Shown: positions 1-7,830 of the stretch, one piece after another
Layout of the letters: each line of letters begins with the position of its first letter
Position numbering within the stretch: position 1 is the stretch's first letter
Origin: Spirochaetaceae bacterium
GTDB taxonomy: Bacteria > Spirochaetota > Spirochaetia > DSM-27196 > PWMO01
Direction of reading: 5' to 3'
Assembly (NCBI GenBank): GCA_007693945.1
Contig: RECP01000076.1
Location: forward strand, 1-64,000
Length of the DNA stretch: 64,000 nucleotides
Notes under the pieces: model-generated
Told to the model about the DNA's origin: nothing
The model's input: only the letters and a program-made list of their open reading frames with translations
Database searches by the model: none
Program-made: the position numbers and the translations under genes

Positions 1-1172
1 TCGCCGGCCGCGTCGCCTCGGGCACCGTCAAGACCGGCGAAGCGATCACCGTGCTGCCGTCGCTGCGCCATTCGCGGATCAAGCGCATCCACGTCAACGA
101 GCGCGAGGTCGAGGAAACCTTCGCCGGGCAGTCGGCGGTACTGACGCTCGAGGACGAGATCGACATCAGCCGCGGCGACATGATCGTCCGCAGCCACAAC
201 CTGCCCGAGGTCTCGGGCGAGTTCGAAGCGGTGGTCTGCTGGATGGACGAGCGCAATCCGCTCAGGACCGATACCCAGTATCTGCTGCAGCATACAACGC
301 GTACCAGCAAGGTCTTCGTCGACGAGATCCTCTACCGAATGGACGTCAACTCGCTGCATCGTGAGTCTGCGGCAACCCTGGAACTCAACGAGCTAGGCCG
401 CGTCAAGCTGACTTCGGCCCAGCCGATCTTTTTTGATCCCTATGACCGCAACCGCGAGACCGGCGGCTTCGTGATTATTGACCCGGCCGATTTCCGCACC
501 GTCGGCGCCGGTATGATCCGCTACACCACGCGCGAGACGCTGCGCGAGCTGCGCCGCGAGCGCGGCCAGGAGGCCGACAGCCCGCGGGCAACCAACGTCA
601 GTTGGGAAACGGGGCTGGTATCGCGCGATGAGCGCCGCAAGCGAAACGCCCACCCTGCAGTCTGCGTCTGGCTGACCGGCCTGTCGGGTAGCGGTAAGTC
701 CACGATTGCCAAAGCAGTGGAGCAGCAGCTGTTCGCAGACGGCCGCCAGGTGTTCCGCCTGGACGGCGACAACGTGCGCCACGGGTTATGCGCCGATCTC
801 GGTTTCACCCAGGCCGACCGCAGCACCAACATCCGCCGTGTCGGTCACGCCGCCCGCCTGCTGTTTGACGCCGGCCAGGTGGTGATCTGCTCGTTCATCG
901 CGCCTTACGCGGCTGACCGAGACTTCGTGCGCGGCCTGTTCCCTGATGACGCCTTCCTGGAGGTCTACGTGCGCTGTGACATCGAGGAGTGCAAGCGCCG
1001 CGATCCCAAGGGGCTCTACGGCAAAGCCGAGCGCGGCGAGATCACCGGTTTCACCGGCGTTGACGACCCGTACGAGGAGCCAACCGCCGCCGACCTGGTA
1101 ATCGACACCACCCAGCTGTCCGAGCAGCAGGCGGTCGCCCGCGTTCTGGCTCAGGTGAAGGCGTTGCTATGA
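1..1172 (+). CDS. cysNC: Bifunctional sulfate adenylyltransferase subunit 1 / adenylylsulfate kinase (CysN-CysC fusion), 5'-truncated by window edge
   Basis: The reading frame is open from base 3, so the start lies outside the window; about 389 residues are visible. The first ~170 residues are the C-terminal beta-barrel part of the CysN GTPase (sulfate adenylyltransferase large subunit). The last ~175 residues are APS kinase: P-loop GLSGSGKST, the FIAPYAADRD segment, and DPKGLYGKA near the end. Together the two activities make APS and phosphorylate it to PAPS, the sulfate donor. The stop overlaps the next start as ATGA, so it is coupled to the sulfotransferase-like gene. In a polysaccharide locus this points to sulfation of a sugar polymer rather than only cysteine synthesis, which is inference. 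The family call is firm. Confidence 0.95.
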   Translation, partial: AGRVASGTVKTGEAITVLPSLRHSRIKRIHVNEREVEETFAGQSAVLTLEDEIDISRGDMIVRSHNLPEVSGEFEAVVCWMDERNPLRTDTQYLLQHTTRTSKVFVDEILYRMDVNSLHRESAATLELNELGRVKLTSAQPIFFDPYDRNRETGGFVIIDPADFRTVGAGMIRYTTRETLRELRRERGQEADSPRATNVSWETGLVSRDERRKRNAHPAVCVWLTGLSGSGKSTIAKAVEQQLFADGRQVFRLDGDNVRHGLCADLGFTQADRSTNIRRVGHAARLLFDAGQVVICSFIAPYAADRDFVRGLFPDDAFLEVYVRCDIEECKRRDPKGLYGKAERGEITGFTGVDDPYEEPTAADLVIDTTQLSEQQAVARVLAQVKALL

Positions 1173-1579
1173 GTGGGCGTTTTCCCGATTTCCTTGGTAT
1201 CGGCACGACCCGCGGCGGTTCTTCGTGGCTCTACCGGGTGCTTTCCCGTCACCCCGACGTATGGATGCCTCCGGTGAAGGAGGTTCACTATTTCGATCGT
1301 CCACGGGACGGGAGGCGCACAATTGGATTCGCGCGGCGTGAACTGCTTATTCGCGGTCGTGACTACCCTATAGGGGAGCGCAAGCGCTCTACCGGTGACT
1401 CGCTCTGGCAGATCATGCGCAAAGCCGAGTCTGTAGCACGCTCGAGACGCAGCGACTACGCCGGTAATATCCGACGCTGGCGCGCCGCAATTGGTGAGGA
1501 ACAGCTGTTCATTGGCTACGCCAATGACTGGCTGGACGACGCGCGCCGCTATCTCGATAGTCCGGCACCCCCCCGCTGA
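1169..1579 (+). pseudogene. Sulfotransferase, C-terminally truncated
   Basis: The 136-residue product begins like PAPS-dependent sulfotransferases. It has PDFLGIGTTRGGSSWL, the 5'-phosphosulfate-binding loop, near residues 6-20, followed by HPDVWMPPVKEVHYFDR. Family members usually run 250-300 residues and carry a second PAPS-binding (3'-phosphate) region, which is absent. The frame ends in SPAPPR and a stop, and an unrelated glycosyltransferase starts 5 bp later. I infer a truncated gene, possibly by deletion of its 3' half. It overlaps cysNC by 4 bp, which fits a PAPS-using partner. A short functional variant cannot be excluded. Confidence 0.7.
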
Positions 1580-1584
1580 CTTCC

Positions 1585-2856
1585 ATGCGCCTGCTCTGGA
1601 TCATCAACGGCACGCCTCACGACCAGCCGCAGCAGCAGTTCCTCAACTACCTGCTGCGTTTCGGCGCCTGTTCCCCCGAACTGCCGCGTCCGGACGCCGT
1701 GTGCATGCTGTTCATCTTTGCGGTCAATATGGATGGCCGCATGGTAGCCGCTTTTCGCGACTACGGCGCGGACGTCCGCAGCCTGAATGCCCGCGGCCCC
1801 CTGTCGTTCACCTCACTGCGTGCGGCCTACCGCGTCATGCGCGATTTTGCTCCGGACATCATCCACTCGCAGCACGCCATCGCGGGCATCCACGCGCGGC
1901 TCGCCGGCGCATTCTACCGTCTGACGCTGCAGCTCGCCGGTGCCCGCAAACCGCGCGCCGGACGGCGCGGCGGCCGGGTGCGCATCATCGCCGAGCAGCG
2001 CAATGCGCGGCACGGTCTGTCGCGCGCCGCACGGACGCTCGAAACCCTCACTTTTGCGGCCGCCGATCTGATTCTCTGTTCCTCCCCCGGTGTCGAGTGT
2101 TCGTGGTTCGGCGCCGCCGCCGAGCATATCGATCCATCGGCGCTGCAGCTGCCGCGGCGCGGCCGGGCAGGGGGCGGACGCGCTGCGCCGCGCAGGCACT
2201 ACACTTTCTTCAACTCCATCGACGTCAACCGCTTTCGCCGCGCTACCGCCGGCATGGATCGCGATGCCGAACGTCGCCGTCTGGGGCTCGAGCCCGGACA
2301 GACGGCATTGGTCACGGTGGCCAGTCTCAGCGTGCAGAAGAACTACCCCATGCTGTTGCGGGCCTTCGCAGCCGTTCAAGAGCGCCTCAGTCGGAGCACC
2401 GCCGCGCGGGTGGTGTTATTGTGCGTGGGCGAGGGCGACCAGGAGCCGCGCGTGCGCGCGATGATCGCCGAACTCGGCCTGGGCGACACGGTCCGGCTGC
2501 TCGGCTACCGCACCGATATCGATCGCATCCTGTTTGCCTGTGACATTTTCGTACTCGCGTCGCGCTGGGAGGGTCTTGCCAAGGCGCTGCTGGAGGCGAT
2601 GAGTCTGGCAATGCCGTGCGTCGTCACGGCGGTTGAAGGCAACCAGGACGTCATCAGCAGCGGTCAGGACGGTCTGCTTGTGCCCTCGGAGGATGCCGAG
2701 GCACTGGCGGACGCGGTGGCTCTGCTGATCGCCGATCCCGAACGTGCGGCTGAACTCGGCCGGCGCGCTGCCGGGACGGTCGAACGGTTTTCGGTCGATC
2801 GCCAGGCGTGTCGACTGCTGCAGATCTACCGGAGGCTGCTGCAGCATGAACCGTGA
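1585..2856 (+). CDS. Glycosyltransferase family 4
   Basis: 423 residues with a GT-B fold. The N-terminal domain has HSQHAIAGIHARLAG. The C-terminal domain carries the nucleotide-sugar site, VTVASLSVQKNYPMLLRAF, then SRWEGLAKALLEAMSLAMP and GLLVPSEDAEALADAV, with the EX7E-type motif in the WEGLAKALLEAM stretch. Donor and acceptor cannot be read from sequence. It begins 5 bp after the broken sulfotransferase and overlaps the next GT2 gene by 11 bp, so it belongs to the polysaccharide operon. Confidence 0.9.
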   Translation: MRLLWIINGTPHDQPQQQFLNYLLRFGACSPELPRPDAVCMLFIFAVNMDGRMVAAFRDYGADVRSLNARGPLSFTSLRAAYRVMRDFAPDIIHSQHAIAGIHARLAGAFYRLTLQLAGARKPRAGRRGGRVRIIAEQRNARHGLSRAARTLETLTFAAADLILCSSPGVECSWFGAAAEHIDPSALQLPRRGRAGGGRAAPRRHYTFFNSIDVNRFRRATAGMDRDAERRRLGLEPGQTALVTVASLSVQKNYPMLLRAFAAVQERLSRSTAARVVLLCVGEGDQEPRVRAMIAELGLGDTVRLLGYRTDIDRILFACDIFVLASRWEGLAKALLEAMSLAMPCVVTAVEGNQDVISSGQDGLLVPSEDAEALADAVALLIADPERAAELGRRAAGTVERFSVDRQACRLLQIYRRLLQHEP

Positions 2857-3742
2857 GTCACCCGAGGTATCGATCTATTCGACGGTCAGAGACGGCGAAG
2901 CCACGCTGCCGCAGACACTCGATTCCATTGCCGCTCAGCGCGGCGTCGTCTGGGAACTGGTGGTGGTAGATGACGGGTCGAGCGACCGGACGCCCGCGCT
3001 GCTGCGGGAGTTCGCCGGCCGCTTTGCGGCCGGCGCGGTGCGGATCATCGAGTCCGGCGCAATAGGCCGGGCTGCGGCGCTCGATCTCGCCTGGCGCGAC
3101 TGCCGCAGCCGCTACGTGGCCAATATCGACGCCGATGACCTGTTTCACCCGCACAAGCTCGCGGCCCAGGTGGCGGTCATGAACGCACGCCCGGACATCG
3201 CCGCGCTGGCCACCGAGAACCTCTACGTCGGCGCCGGCCAAATCCCGCAATGGCCGTCTTATGCGCCGCCGGAGGGTGCGTTCGCCGGCCGAACGGGGTC
3301 TGCACCGCCCGGCGGTGCCGTTGCCGATCTTCCGGTGCGCGAGATCACTCACCTGCTCGGGCGCTTCAATCCGGTCAACCACAGTTCGGTGATGCTGCGC
3401 CGCAGCGTGCTCAAGGCGGTCGGCGGCTACGATCGGCAGCGCCGCCGCCAGCTCGATTACGACTTGTGGATCCGGGTCGCCGTCTCGTGCGGCGCAATCC
3501 ATCTGCTCGATCTGCCGCTGGCGGCTAAACGGCTGCACGCCGCCCAGTTCTTTGAGGCGCGAGTCTCACCGGCTTACATTCTTTCGTCTTTTGTGCTGCA
3601 GAATCGCGCGATCGGCGCGCTGCGGCTGCCTGCACACTACCGCGGTCTGGCGGCGGTGCGCGTCCTGTACCGCCTGCTGCCTACGCCGCTGCGCCGACTG
3701 CTCACGCTGCCCAAACGGCTCTTGCTGAGCCGCCCCCCCTGA
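2846..3742 (+). CDS. Glycosyltransferase family 2
   Basis: 298 residues starting at the ATG at 2846, which overlaps the end of the upstream gene; an in-frame upstream start at 2744 would lie deep inside that gene and is unlikely. GT-A hallmarks are visible: VVDDGSSDRT near residue 35, NIDADDLF (the DXD metal/nucleotide motif) near residue 93, and a late RRQLDYDLWIRVA segment with the probable catalytic acidic residue. It probably adds one sugar to the repeat unit of the polysaccharide built here; the specificity is unknown. The stop is 3 bp from the stop of the convergent downstream gene. Confidence 0.9.
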   Translation: MNRESPEVSIYSTVRDGEATLPQTLDSIAAQRGVVWELVVVDDGSSDRTPALLREFAGRFAAGAVRIIESGAIGRAAALDLAWRDCRSRYVANIDADDLFHPHKLAAQVAVMNARPDIAALATENLYVGAGQIPQWPSYAPPEGAFAGRTGSAPPGGAVADLPVREITHLLGRFNPVNHSSVMLRRSVLKAVGGYDRQRRRQLDYDLWIRVAVSCGAIHLLDLPLAAKRLHAAQFFEARVSPAYILSSFVLQNRAIGALRLPAHYRGLAAVRVLYRLLPTPLRRLLTLPKRLLLSRPP

Positions 3743-3745
3743 ACC

Positions 3746-4561
3746 TCAATACGCCTGCTCGATAAACCAGTCCGCCAGCGTCTCAATCCGCCGCCGGAAG
3801 GCGCTCGGCAAGTGCACCTGGCGCCGGATCAGGCGCCCGGCCTCCACCCCCACCGTGCCGTACAACAGCAATTCGTTCTCAAGCGGGATCGCCAGCAAGT
3901 GGAACCGCAACCGTTCCGTGCGGATCACAGGGATGATGTAGGTCAGGCTCTGAGAGTTTTTCAGGCCGAAGGAAATGGCGTCGTCCGCGCCGTAATAGGT
4001 CGCCTCAAAGTAGCTGGTGCCAAAGTTGGCGTCCACCAGGTGCACCGGAAAGCTCGCCTCGCGCGGGACCGTGCTTACCAGCGGGTCGTCGATGCGATTG
4101 CGGCTGCGCGCCGAATCCATCGCATACACGTCGTCGAACAGGACCCGCTCCCGATCGTAATGACCCGAGTGATACTGCACCCCCGAGAGCGTGCTGACCG
4201 CCCGCAGCGTGTTGTAGATATGCAGCAGCAGGTCGCCGTCGGGCTCCGGCTTGGGCAGCAGGTAGAGCACCTCGTTGACGACGTTGGGCTCAAATCCGCG
4301 GAAGCTCTGGCGCACCCTGGCGCTTATCGAGGTCCGCGGCAGATAGCGGAAATCCATCGGGCGGTCTTCAGTATGGAAGCGGATCGAGCCCTTGGACTGC
4401 AGCTCTTCAATCTCGGCCTGTGTCAGCCCCGGGACCACCGTTTGAAGCACCTCCGCCGGGGTTTCGATGCCGCCGCGCGGCGATGAGGGGTCGGCTGACG
4501 CTGCTGCGGTACTCAGCACTATGCTCAGTACAACCACGGCGCTCGTAACAATGCTCTTCAC
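3746..4561 (-). CDS. Hypothetical secreted protein
   Basis: 271 residues. A clear Sec signal peptide occupies roughly residues 1-23 (VVVLSIVLSTAAASA then DPSS), so the product is exported, with no later membrane span. I do not recognise a catalytic motif; the mature part is mixed alpha/beta with several aromatic patches. It resembles spirochaete-restricted secreted proteins of unknown function, but I cannot confirm a family. The start is a GTG at 4561 whose predicted -10 box ends 7 nt upstream and which has no Shine-Dalgarno sequence, so the mRNA may be leaderless. It is divergent from wcaJ and convergent with the GT2 gene. Confidence 0.75.
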   Translation of the reverse strand: MKSIVTSAVVVLSIVLSTAAASADPSSPRGGIETPAEVLQTVVPGLTQAEIEELQSKGSIRFHTEDRPMDFRYLPRTSISARVRQSFRGFEPNVVNEVLYLLPKPEPDGDLLLHIYNTLRAVSTLSGVQYHSGHYDRERVLFDDVYAMDSARSRNRIDDPLVSTVPREASFPVHLVDANFGTSYFEATYYGADDAISFGLKNSQSLTYIIPVIRTERLRFHLLAIPLENELLLYGTVGVEAGRLIRRQVHLPSAFRRRIETLADWFIEQAY

Positions 4562-4568
4562 AAGCTAG

Positions 4569-4597
4569 AATATAACGCGCACAGCGCGGAACACCAA
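4569..4597 (-). promoter_or_regulatory. Promoter of the secreted-protein gene at 4561
   Basis: On the minus strand, TTGGTG (4597-4592), 17 bp, TATATT (4574-4569). The -10 ends 7 nt before the GTG start, predicting a transcript that begins at or next to the start codon. Confidence 0.5.
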
Positions 4598-4605
4598 AAG
4601 AGATC

Positions 4606-4634
4606 ATGACAAGCGCGTGAATCAACGATACATT
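4606..4634 (+). promoter_or_regulatory. Promoter of wcaJ-like gene
   Basis: ATGACA (4606-4611), 17 bp, TACATT (4629-4634). Nine bases separate the -10 from the ATG at 4644 and no Shine-Dalgarno sequence is present, so a nearly leaderless mRNA is predicted. It lies back to back with the divergent minus-strand promoter. Confidence 0.6.
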
Positions 4635-4643
4635 AAGTAGCGG

Positions 4644-6047
4644 ATGCTGAAAGAACGAAGCCAGTCTGTAATCTTTACGTTTGCCTCGGTGGACTTTGTC
4701 GCTTCGCTGCTTGCGTACCTTCTGGCCATGTTCGTACGCTTCTACGTCCAGGACCCCAGTCTGGAACAGTTTCGTGAGCTGGACCTGGAGAGCTACGTCT
4801 TCCTCGGCGTCACGCTGGCGGTCATTCAGGTCGTAGCGTTTGTCGGCATGGGTCTCTACCTGCCGCGCCGCGGTTTTTCGTGGGCCGATGAGATCTCACG
4901 AATCGTTGCCGGGGTTGCCATCAACGTTCTGGTAAGCATCACGGTACTCTATTTCTTCCGCGTCGACCAGGTGTCGCGCCTGACTATCATCTACTATGCG
5001 GTTGCGGATATCGTGGTTGTCTCCTGGGCGCGCGCTCTGACGCGCCGCGCGCTGGGAGCACTGCGCGCCCGCGGTTACAACATGCGCTCGGTGATCGTCA
5101 TCGGCACCGGTGACGCGGCGCGCCGCCTGACCGAGATCATCGAGCACCAGCCGATACTCGGGCTGCACATTCTGGGCTACATCTCGGCCAACGGCGATAC
5201 GGAGCCCCGTCCCGGTTGGGAGGTGCTCGGCTCGTTTGACCGGCTGGAGCAGATTCTCAAGAATCATCGCCCCGACGTCGTGCTCTACAGCCTGCCCGAG
5301 CAGGGTGGTGAGCGCCTGACCGCCGTGCTCAACCAGTGCGACCGGGAGGGCATTAACCTCAAGATCGTGCCCGGCTTCAGTGCACTGATTGCGGCCAAGG
5401 GCCAGGTTGAGACGATGGAGGGCATCCCCATCATCTCGATACGCGATGTGCCGGCGCGCAGCGGGTTCAACCGGTTCCTGAAACGCGGATTCGATATCGT
5501 CTTCTCGCTGACGGTGGTAACTGTGCTTTCGCCGGTCTATATTCTGACCGCTCTGGCAATCAAACTCACTTCGCGCGGCCCGATCCTCTACAAGCAGCAG
5601 CGCGTCGGTCTCGACAACCGTCCGTTCAGCATGCTCAAGTTCCGCACCATGCGCGTCCAGCAGGAGACCGACTCAGACACGATCTGGACTACGCGCAACG
5701 ATCCGCGCGTCACGCCGATCGGCCGCATCATGCGCAGGCTCTCGATTGACGAGATCCCGCAGTTCTTCAACGTTCTCTCGGGACGCATGTCGGTTGTCGG
5801 CCCGCGGCCGGAGCGCCCGTTCTTCGTCTCGCAGTTCAAGGACGAGTATCATCACTACATGCGCCGTCACTCGGTCAAGGCCGGCATCACCGGCTGGGCG
5901 CAGATCAACGGTCTGCGCGGTGATACGTCAATCAAGGACCGCATCGAAGCCGACATCTTCTACATCGAGAACTGGAACTTCTGGCTTGACCTCAAGATCA
6001 TCCTGCTGACGCCGTTCAAGGGAATGGTCAACGAGAATGCCTACTGA
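4644..6047 (+). CDS. wcaJ: Undecaprenyl-phosphate sugar phosphotransferase (WcaJ/exopolysaccharide polyprenyl glycosylphosphotransferase family)
   Basis: 467 residues, typical of the family. Four hydrophobic segments lie in about residues 8-125, then a Rossmann-like CoA-binding domain (RSVIVIGTGDAARRL onward, ~150-250). Next comes a fifth membrane/re-entrant segment (FDIVFSLTVVTVLSPVYIL) and the catalytic bacterial sugar transferase domain with YKQQRVGLDNRPFSMLKFRTM-type and GITGWAQINGLRGDT motifs. It transfers a hexose-1-phosphate from a UDP sugar to undecaprenyl phosphate at the inner membrane and so starts repeat-unit assembly. Glucose is the usual donor, but this is not proven here. It overlaps the following GT4 gene by 11 bp. 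Confidence 0.9.
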   Translation: MLKERSQSVIFTFASVDFVASLLAYLLAMFVRFYVQDPSLEQFRELDLESYVFLGVTLAVIQVVAFVGMGLYLPRRGFSWADEISRIVAGVAINVLVSITVLYFFRVDQVSRLTIIYYAVADIVVVSWARALTRRALGALRARGYNMRSVIVIGTGDAARRLTEIIEHQPILGLHILGYISANGDTEPRPGWEVLGSFDRLEQILKNHRPDVVLYSLPEQGGERLTAVLNQCDREGINLKIVPGFSALIAAKGQVETMEGIPIISIRDVPARSGFNRFLKRGFDIVFSLTVVTVLSPVYILTALAIKLTSRGPILYKQQRVGLDNRPFSMLKFRTMRVQQETDSDTIWTTRNDPRVTPIGRIMRRLSIDEIPQFFNVLSGRMSVVGPRPERPFFVSQFKDEYHHYMRRHSVKAGITGWAQINGLRGDTSIKDRIEADIFYIENWNFWLDLKIILLTPFKGMVNENAY

Positions 6048-7428
6048 GGCTCCGCAGCCCGCTGCTTGCGTGAGCCCTGCGGCGGCGGTCGGTGAAGACG
6101 TCCGCGGACTGCACGTAGCGTTTGTCATTACCCGTGGCGACTCCATCGGCGGTGCCCAGATCCACGTTCGTGACCTCAGTTCCCGCCTGCGTGCGGACGG
6201 TGCCACGGTGCTGGTGCTGGTCGGCACCAGCGGTCCCTTTACGGAAGACCTCGATGCACGCGGCGTACGCTGGCGCATCTGCCCGGGCCTCGCCCGCAGC
6301 ATCAATCCGCTGCGCGATCTGCAAGCGGTACGCGAGGTTCACCGTGTCCTGCTGATCGAACGTCCTCAGCTGGTCTCCACCCACACCGCCAAAGCCGGAA
6401 TGGTCGGTCGACTTGCCGCCTGCTGGAGCGGCATTCCGGCCCTCTTCACCGTCCACGGCTGGCAGTTTGCCCCCGGCATCCCCCGCGCACAGCGCGCCCT
6501 GGTTTACGTCCTCGAACTACTGCTGTCGCGCCTGCCCGACAGCCGATCACGCGTCATCACCGTCTCACGCTACGACTATCGCCTCGCCCGCGGCAGTGCC
6601 GCCGTACCGCCGCGTCGCCTGCGCCTCGTCTATAACGGCCTGCCCGTCATCAACCCTAACACCAACTCTCACGCCGACGCCGACGCCGACGCTAACCCTA
6701 ACACCGATGCGCTGACCGCGGGCAGCCCGGCTGCGGAACCGGGGAGCCCGGACGGCCTGCCGAAGCCCACGCGCGTGCCGGTGCTGACGATGGTGGCGCG
6801 CTTCCAGTCGCAGAAGGATCACCGGACGCTGCTGCACGCAGTTGCCGACCTGGCCGGCCCGTGGCGCCTGCGGCTGGTGGGCGAAGAAGGCCCCACCGCG
6901 ACCGCGGCCCGCACACTCGCCGCATCGCTCGGTCTGCTGCAACCCTCCCGCGTGCATGCCCCGGATGACGACCCGGCCGCAGCCCCGCCCGGCCCCGGGC
7001 GCCCGCCGCATCCGGGCCTTTCCCCCGGCCCCCGTGCCGAGAAACTGCCGATGCCCGCCGCGGATCGCCGCGTGGAGTTCCTTGGACACCGACGAGATAT
7101 CGCCGCACTGCTCTGCACCACCGATATCTACTGCCTGGTCTCCAACTGGGAGGGCCTGCCACGCAGCATCATCGAGGCCATGCGCGCCGCGCTGCCGGTC
7201 GTGGCAACCGACGTCGGCGGCGTCGCCGAACTGGTGCAGGACGGCCGTACCGGCTACCTCGTCGAGCCGCGCAACCCCGCCCAGCTCTGCGATCGTCTGC
7301 ACCGCCTGCTGAGCGATGCACCCCTGCGCCGCAGCCTCGGACACGCCGCGCTCGTCCGTTATCGGGCGCTCTTCACCTTTGAGGCCATGTATCACAACAC
7401 CCTCAGCGTCTGGCGCGAACTACGCTGA
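6037..7428 (+). CDS. Glycosyltransferase family 4 with low-complexity insertions
   Basis: 463 residues, GT-B fold. The N-terminal domain has GGAQIHVRDLSSRL and STHTAKAGMVGRLAA; the C-terminal domain has VLTMVARFQSQKDHRTLL and SNWEGLPRSIIEAMRAALP with GYLVEPRNP. Two stretches look inserted compared with the usual fold. One is a linker near residues 207-245 rich in N, D, A and T, encoded by a GCCGAC tandem repeat flanked by two copies of CTAACCCTAACACC-like sequence. The other is a ~40-residue proline-rich insert near 308-347, between SLGLLQPS and RRVEFLGHRRD. It starts inside wcaJ's last codons and is presumably co-transcribed. Substrate unknown. Confidence 0.85.
   Translation: MPTEAPQPAACVSPAAAVGEDVRGLHVAFVITRGDSIGGAQIHVRDLSSRLRADGATVLVLVGTSGPFTEDLDARGVRWRICPGLARSINPLRDLQAVREVHRVLLIERPQLVSTHTAKAGMVGRLAACWSGIPALFTVHGWQFAPGIPRAQRALVYVLELLLSRLPDSRSRVITVSRYDYRLARGSAAVPPRRLRLVYNGLPVINPNTNSHADADADANPNTDALTAGSPAAEPGSPDGLPKPTRVPVLTMVARFQSQKDHRTLLHAVADLAGPWRLRLVGEEGPTATAARTLAASLGLLQPSRVHAPDDDPAAAPPGPGRPPHPGLSPGPRAEKLPMPAADRRVEFLGHRRDIAALLCTTDIYCLVSNWEGLPRSIIEAMRAALPVVATDVGGVAELVQDGRTGYLVEPRNPAQLCDRLHRLLSDAPLRRSLGHAALVRYRALFTFEAMYHNTLSVWRELR
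6654..6710 (+). repeat. Short tandem repeat inside GT4 coding sequence
   Basis: Three perfect GCCGAC hexamers plus degenerate copies, bracketed by two near-identical ACCCTAACACC segments. The unit length is a multiple of three, so copy-number change would lengthen or shorten the Ala-Asp linker without breaking the frame. Confidence 0.7.
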
Positions 7429-7830
7429 CAGTTGCCTCTCCGGCCTGCGGGCGGCGGAGATTCTCGCTCAGCAGCCGGACGAATGGCCTGCGCTCTTGGC
7501 ACGCGGTCAGATTGCACAAAGCTACCTCGCGGACGACGACGGGCAGAGCATTGCCTTTCACGAGCATCTGATAGGCGACATGTGCCGCAGGCACGAGCCA
7601 GGGGTACCCGCGGCGCCATTGCCACGCTGGAAGCGCGGCCGCGGCTGACCAGGGGCATACAGGCGGCCTGCTCCGATTTGCGCCTTCAACGCCTGTGGCT
7701 GATCTGCCCAGGGAACCGATCGTACCTGTTGAACGATCTGGTTCACGTGGTAGCGATGCGCGACTTCGCCGCCTGCGCGGGACTCGACCCGGTTGAATTT
7801 CGTCCGCCGTTGCGGCACACTTGACCCCAT
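7429..7830. other. 402-bp spacer with no confident gene; possible decayed minus-strand ORF
   Basis: No convincing intact gene. On the minus strand, roughly 7610 to 7410, one frame reads like real protein (GYPWLVPAAHVAYQMLVKG, then QERRPFVRLLSENLRR) with GC-rich third positions. The stretch upstream of it (7830-7620) is open in a different minus frame. This could be a gene with a frameshift and no good start, but I recognise no family. The last 40 bases hold the ugd promoter. Confidence 0.3.
7793..7821 (+). promoter_or_regulatory. Promoter of ugd
   Basis: TTGAAT (7793-7798), 17 bp, CACACT (7816-7821), then 9 nt to the ATG at 7831. No Shine-Dalgarno sequence precedes the ATG, so a nearly leaderless mRNA is predicted. 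Confidence 0.45.

Noticed and set aside
6654..6705. CCCTAAC motifs resembling telomere repeats
   Set aside because: Only two copies exist, within a coding tandem repeat; spirochaete hairpin telomeres do not look like this.
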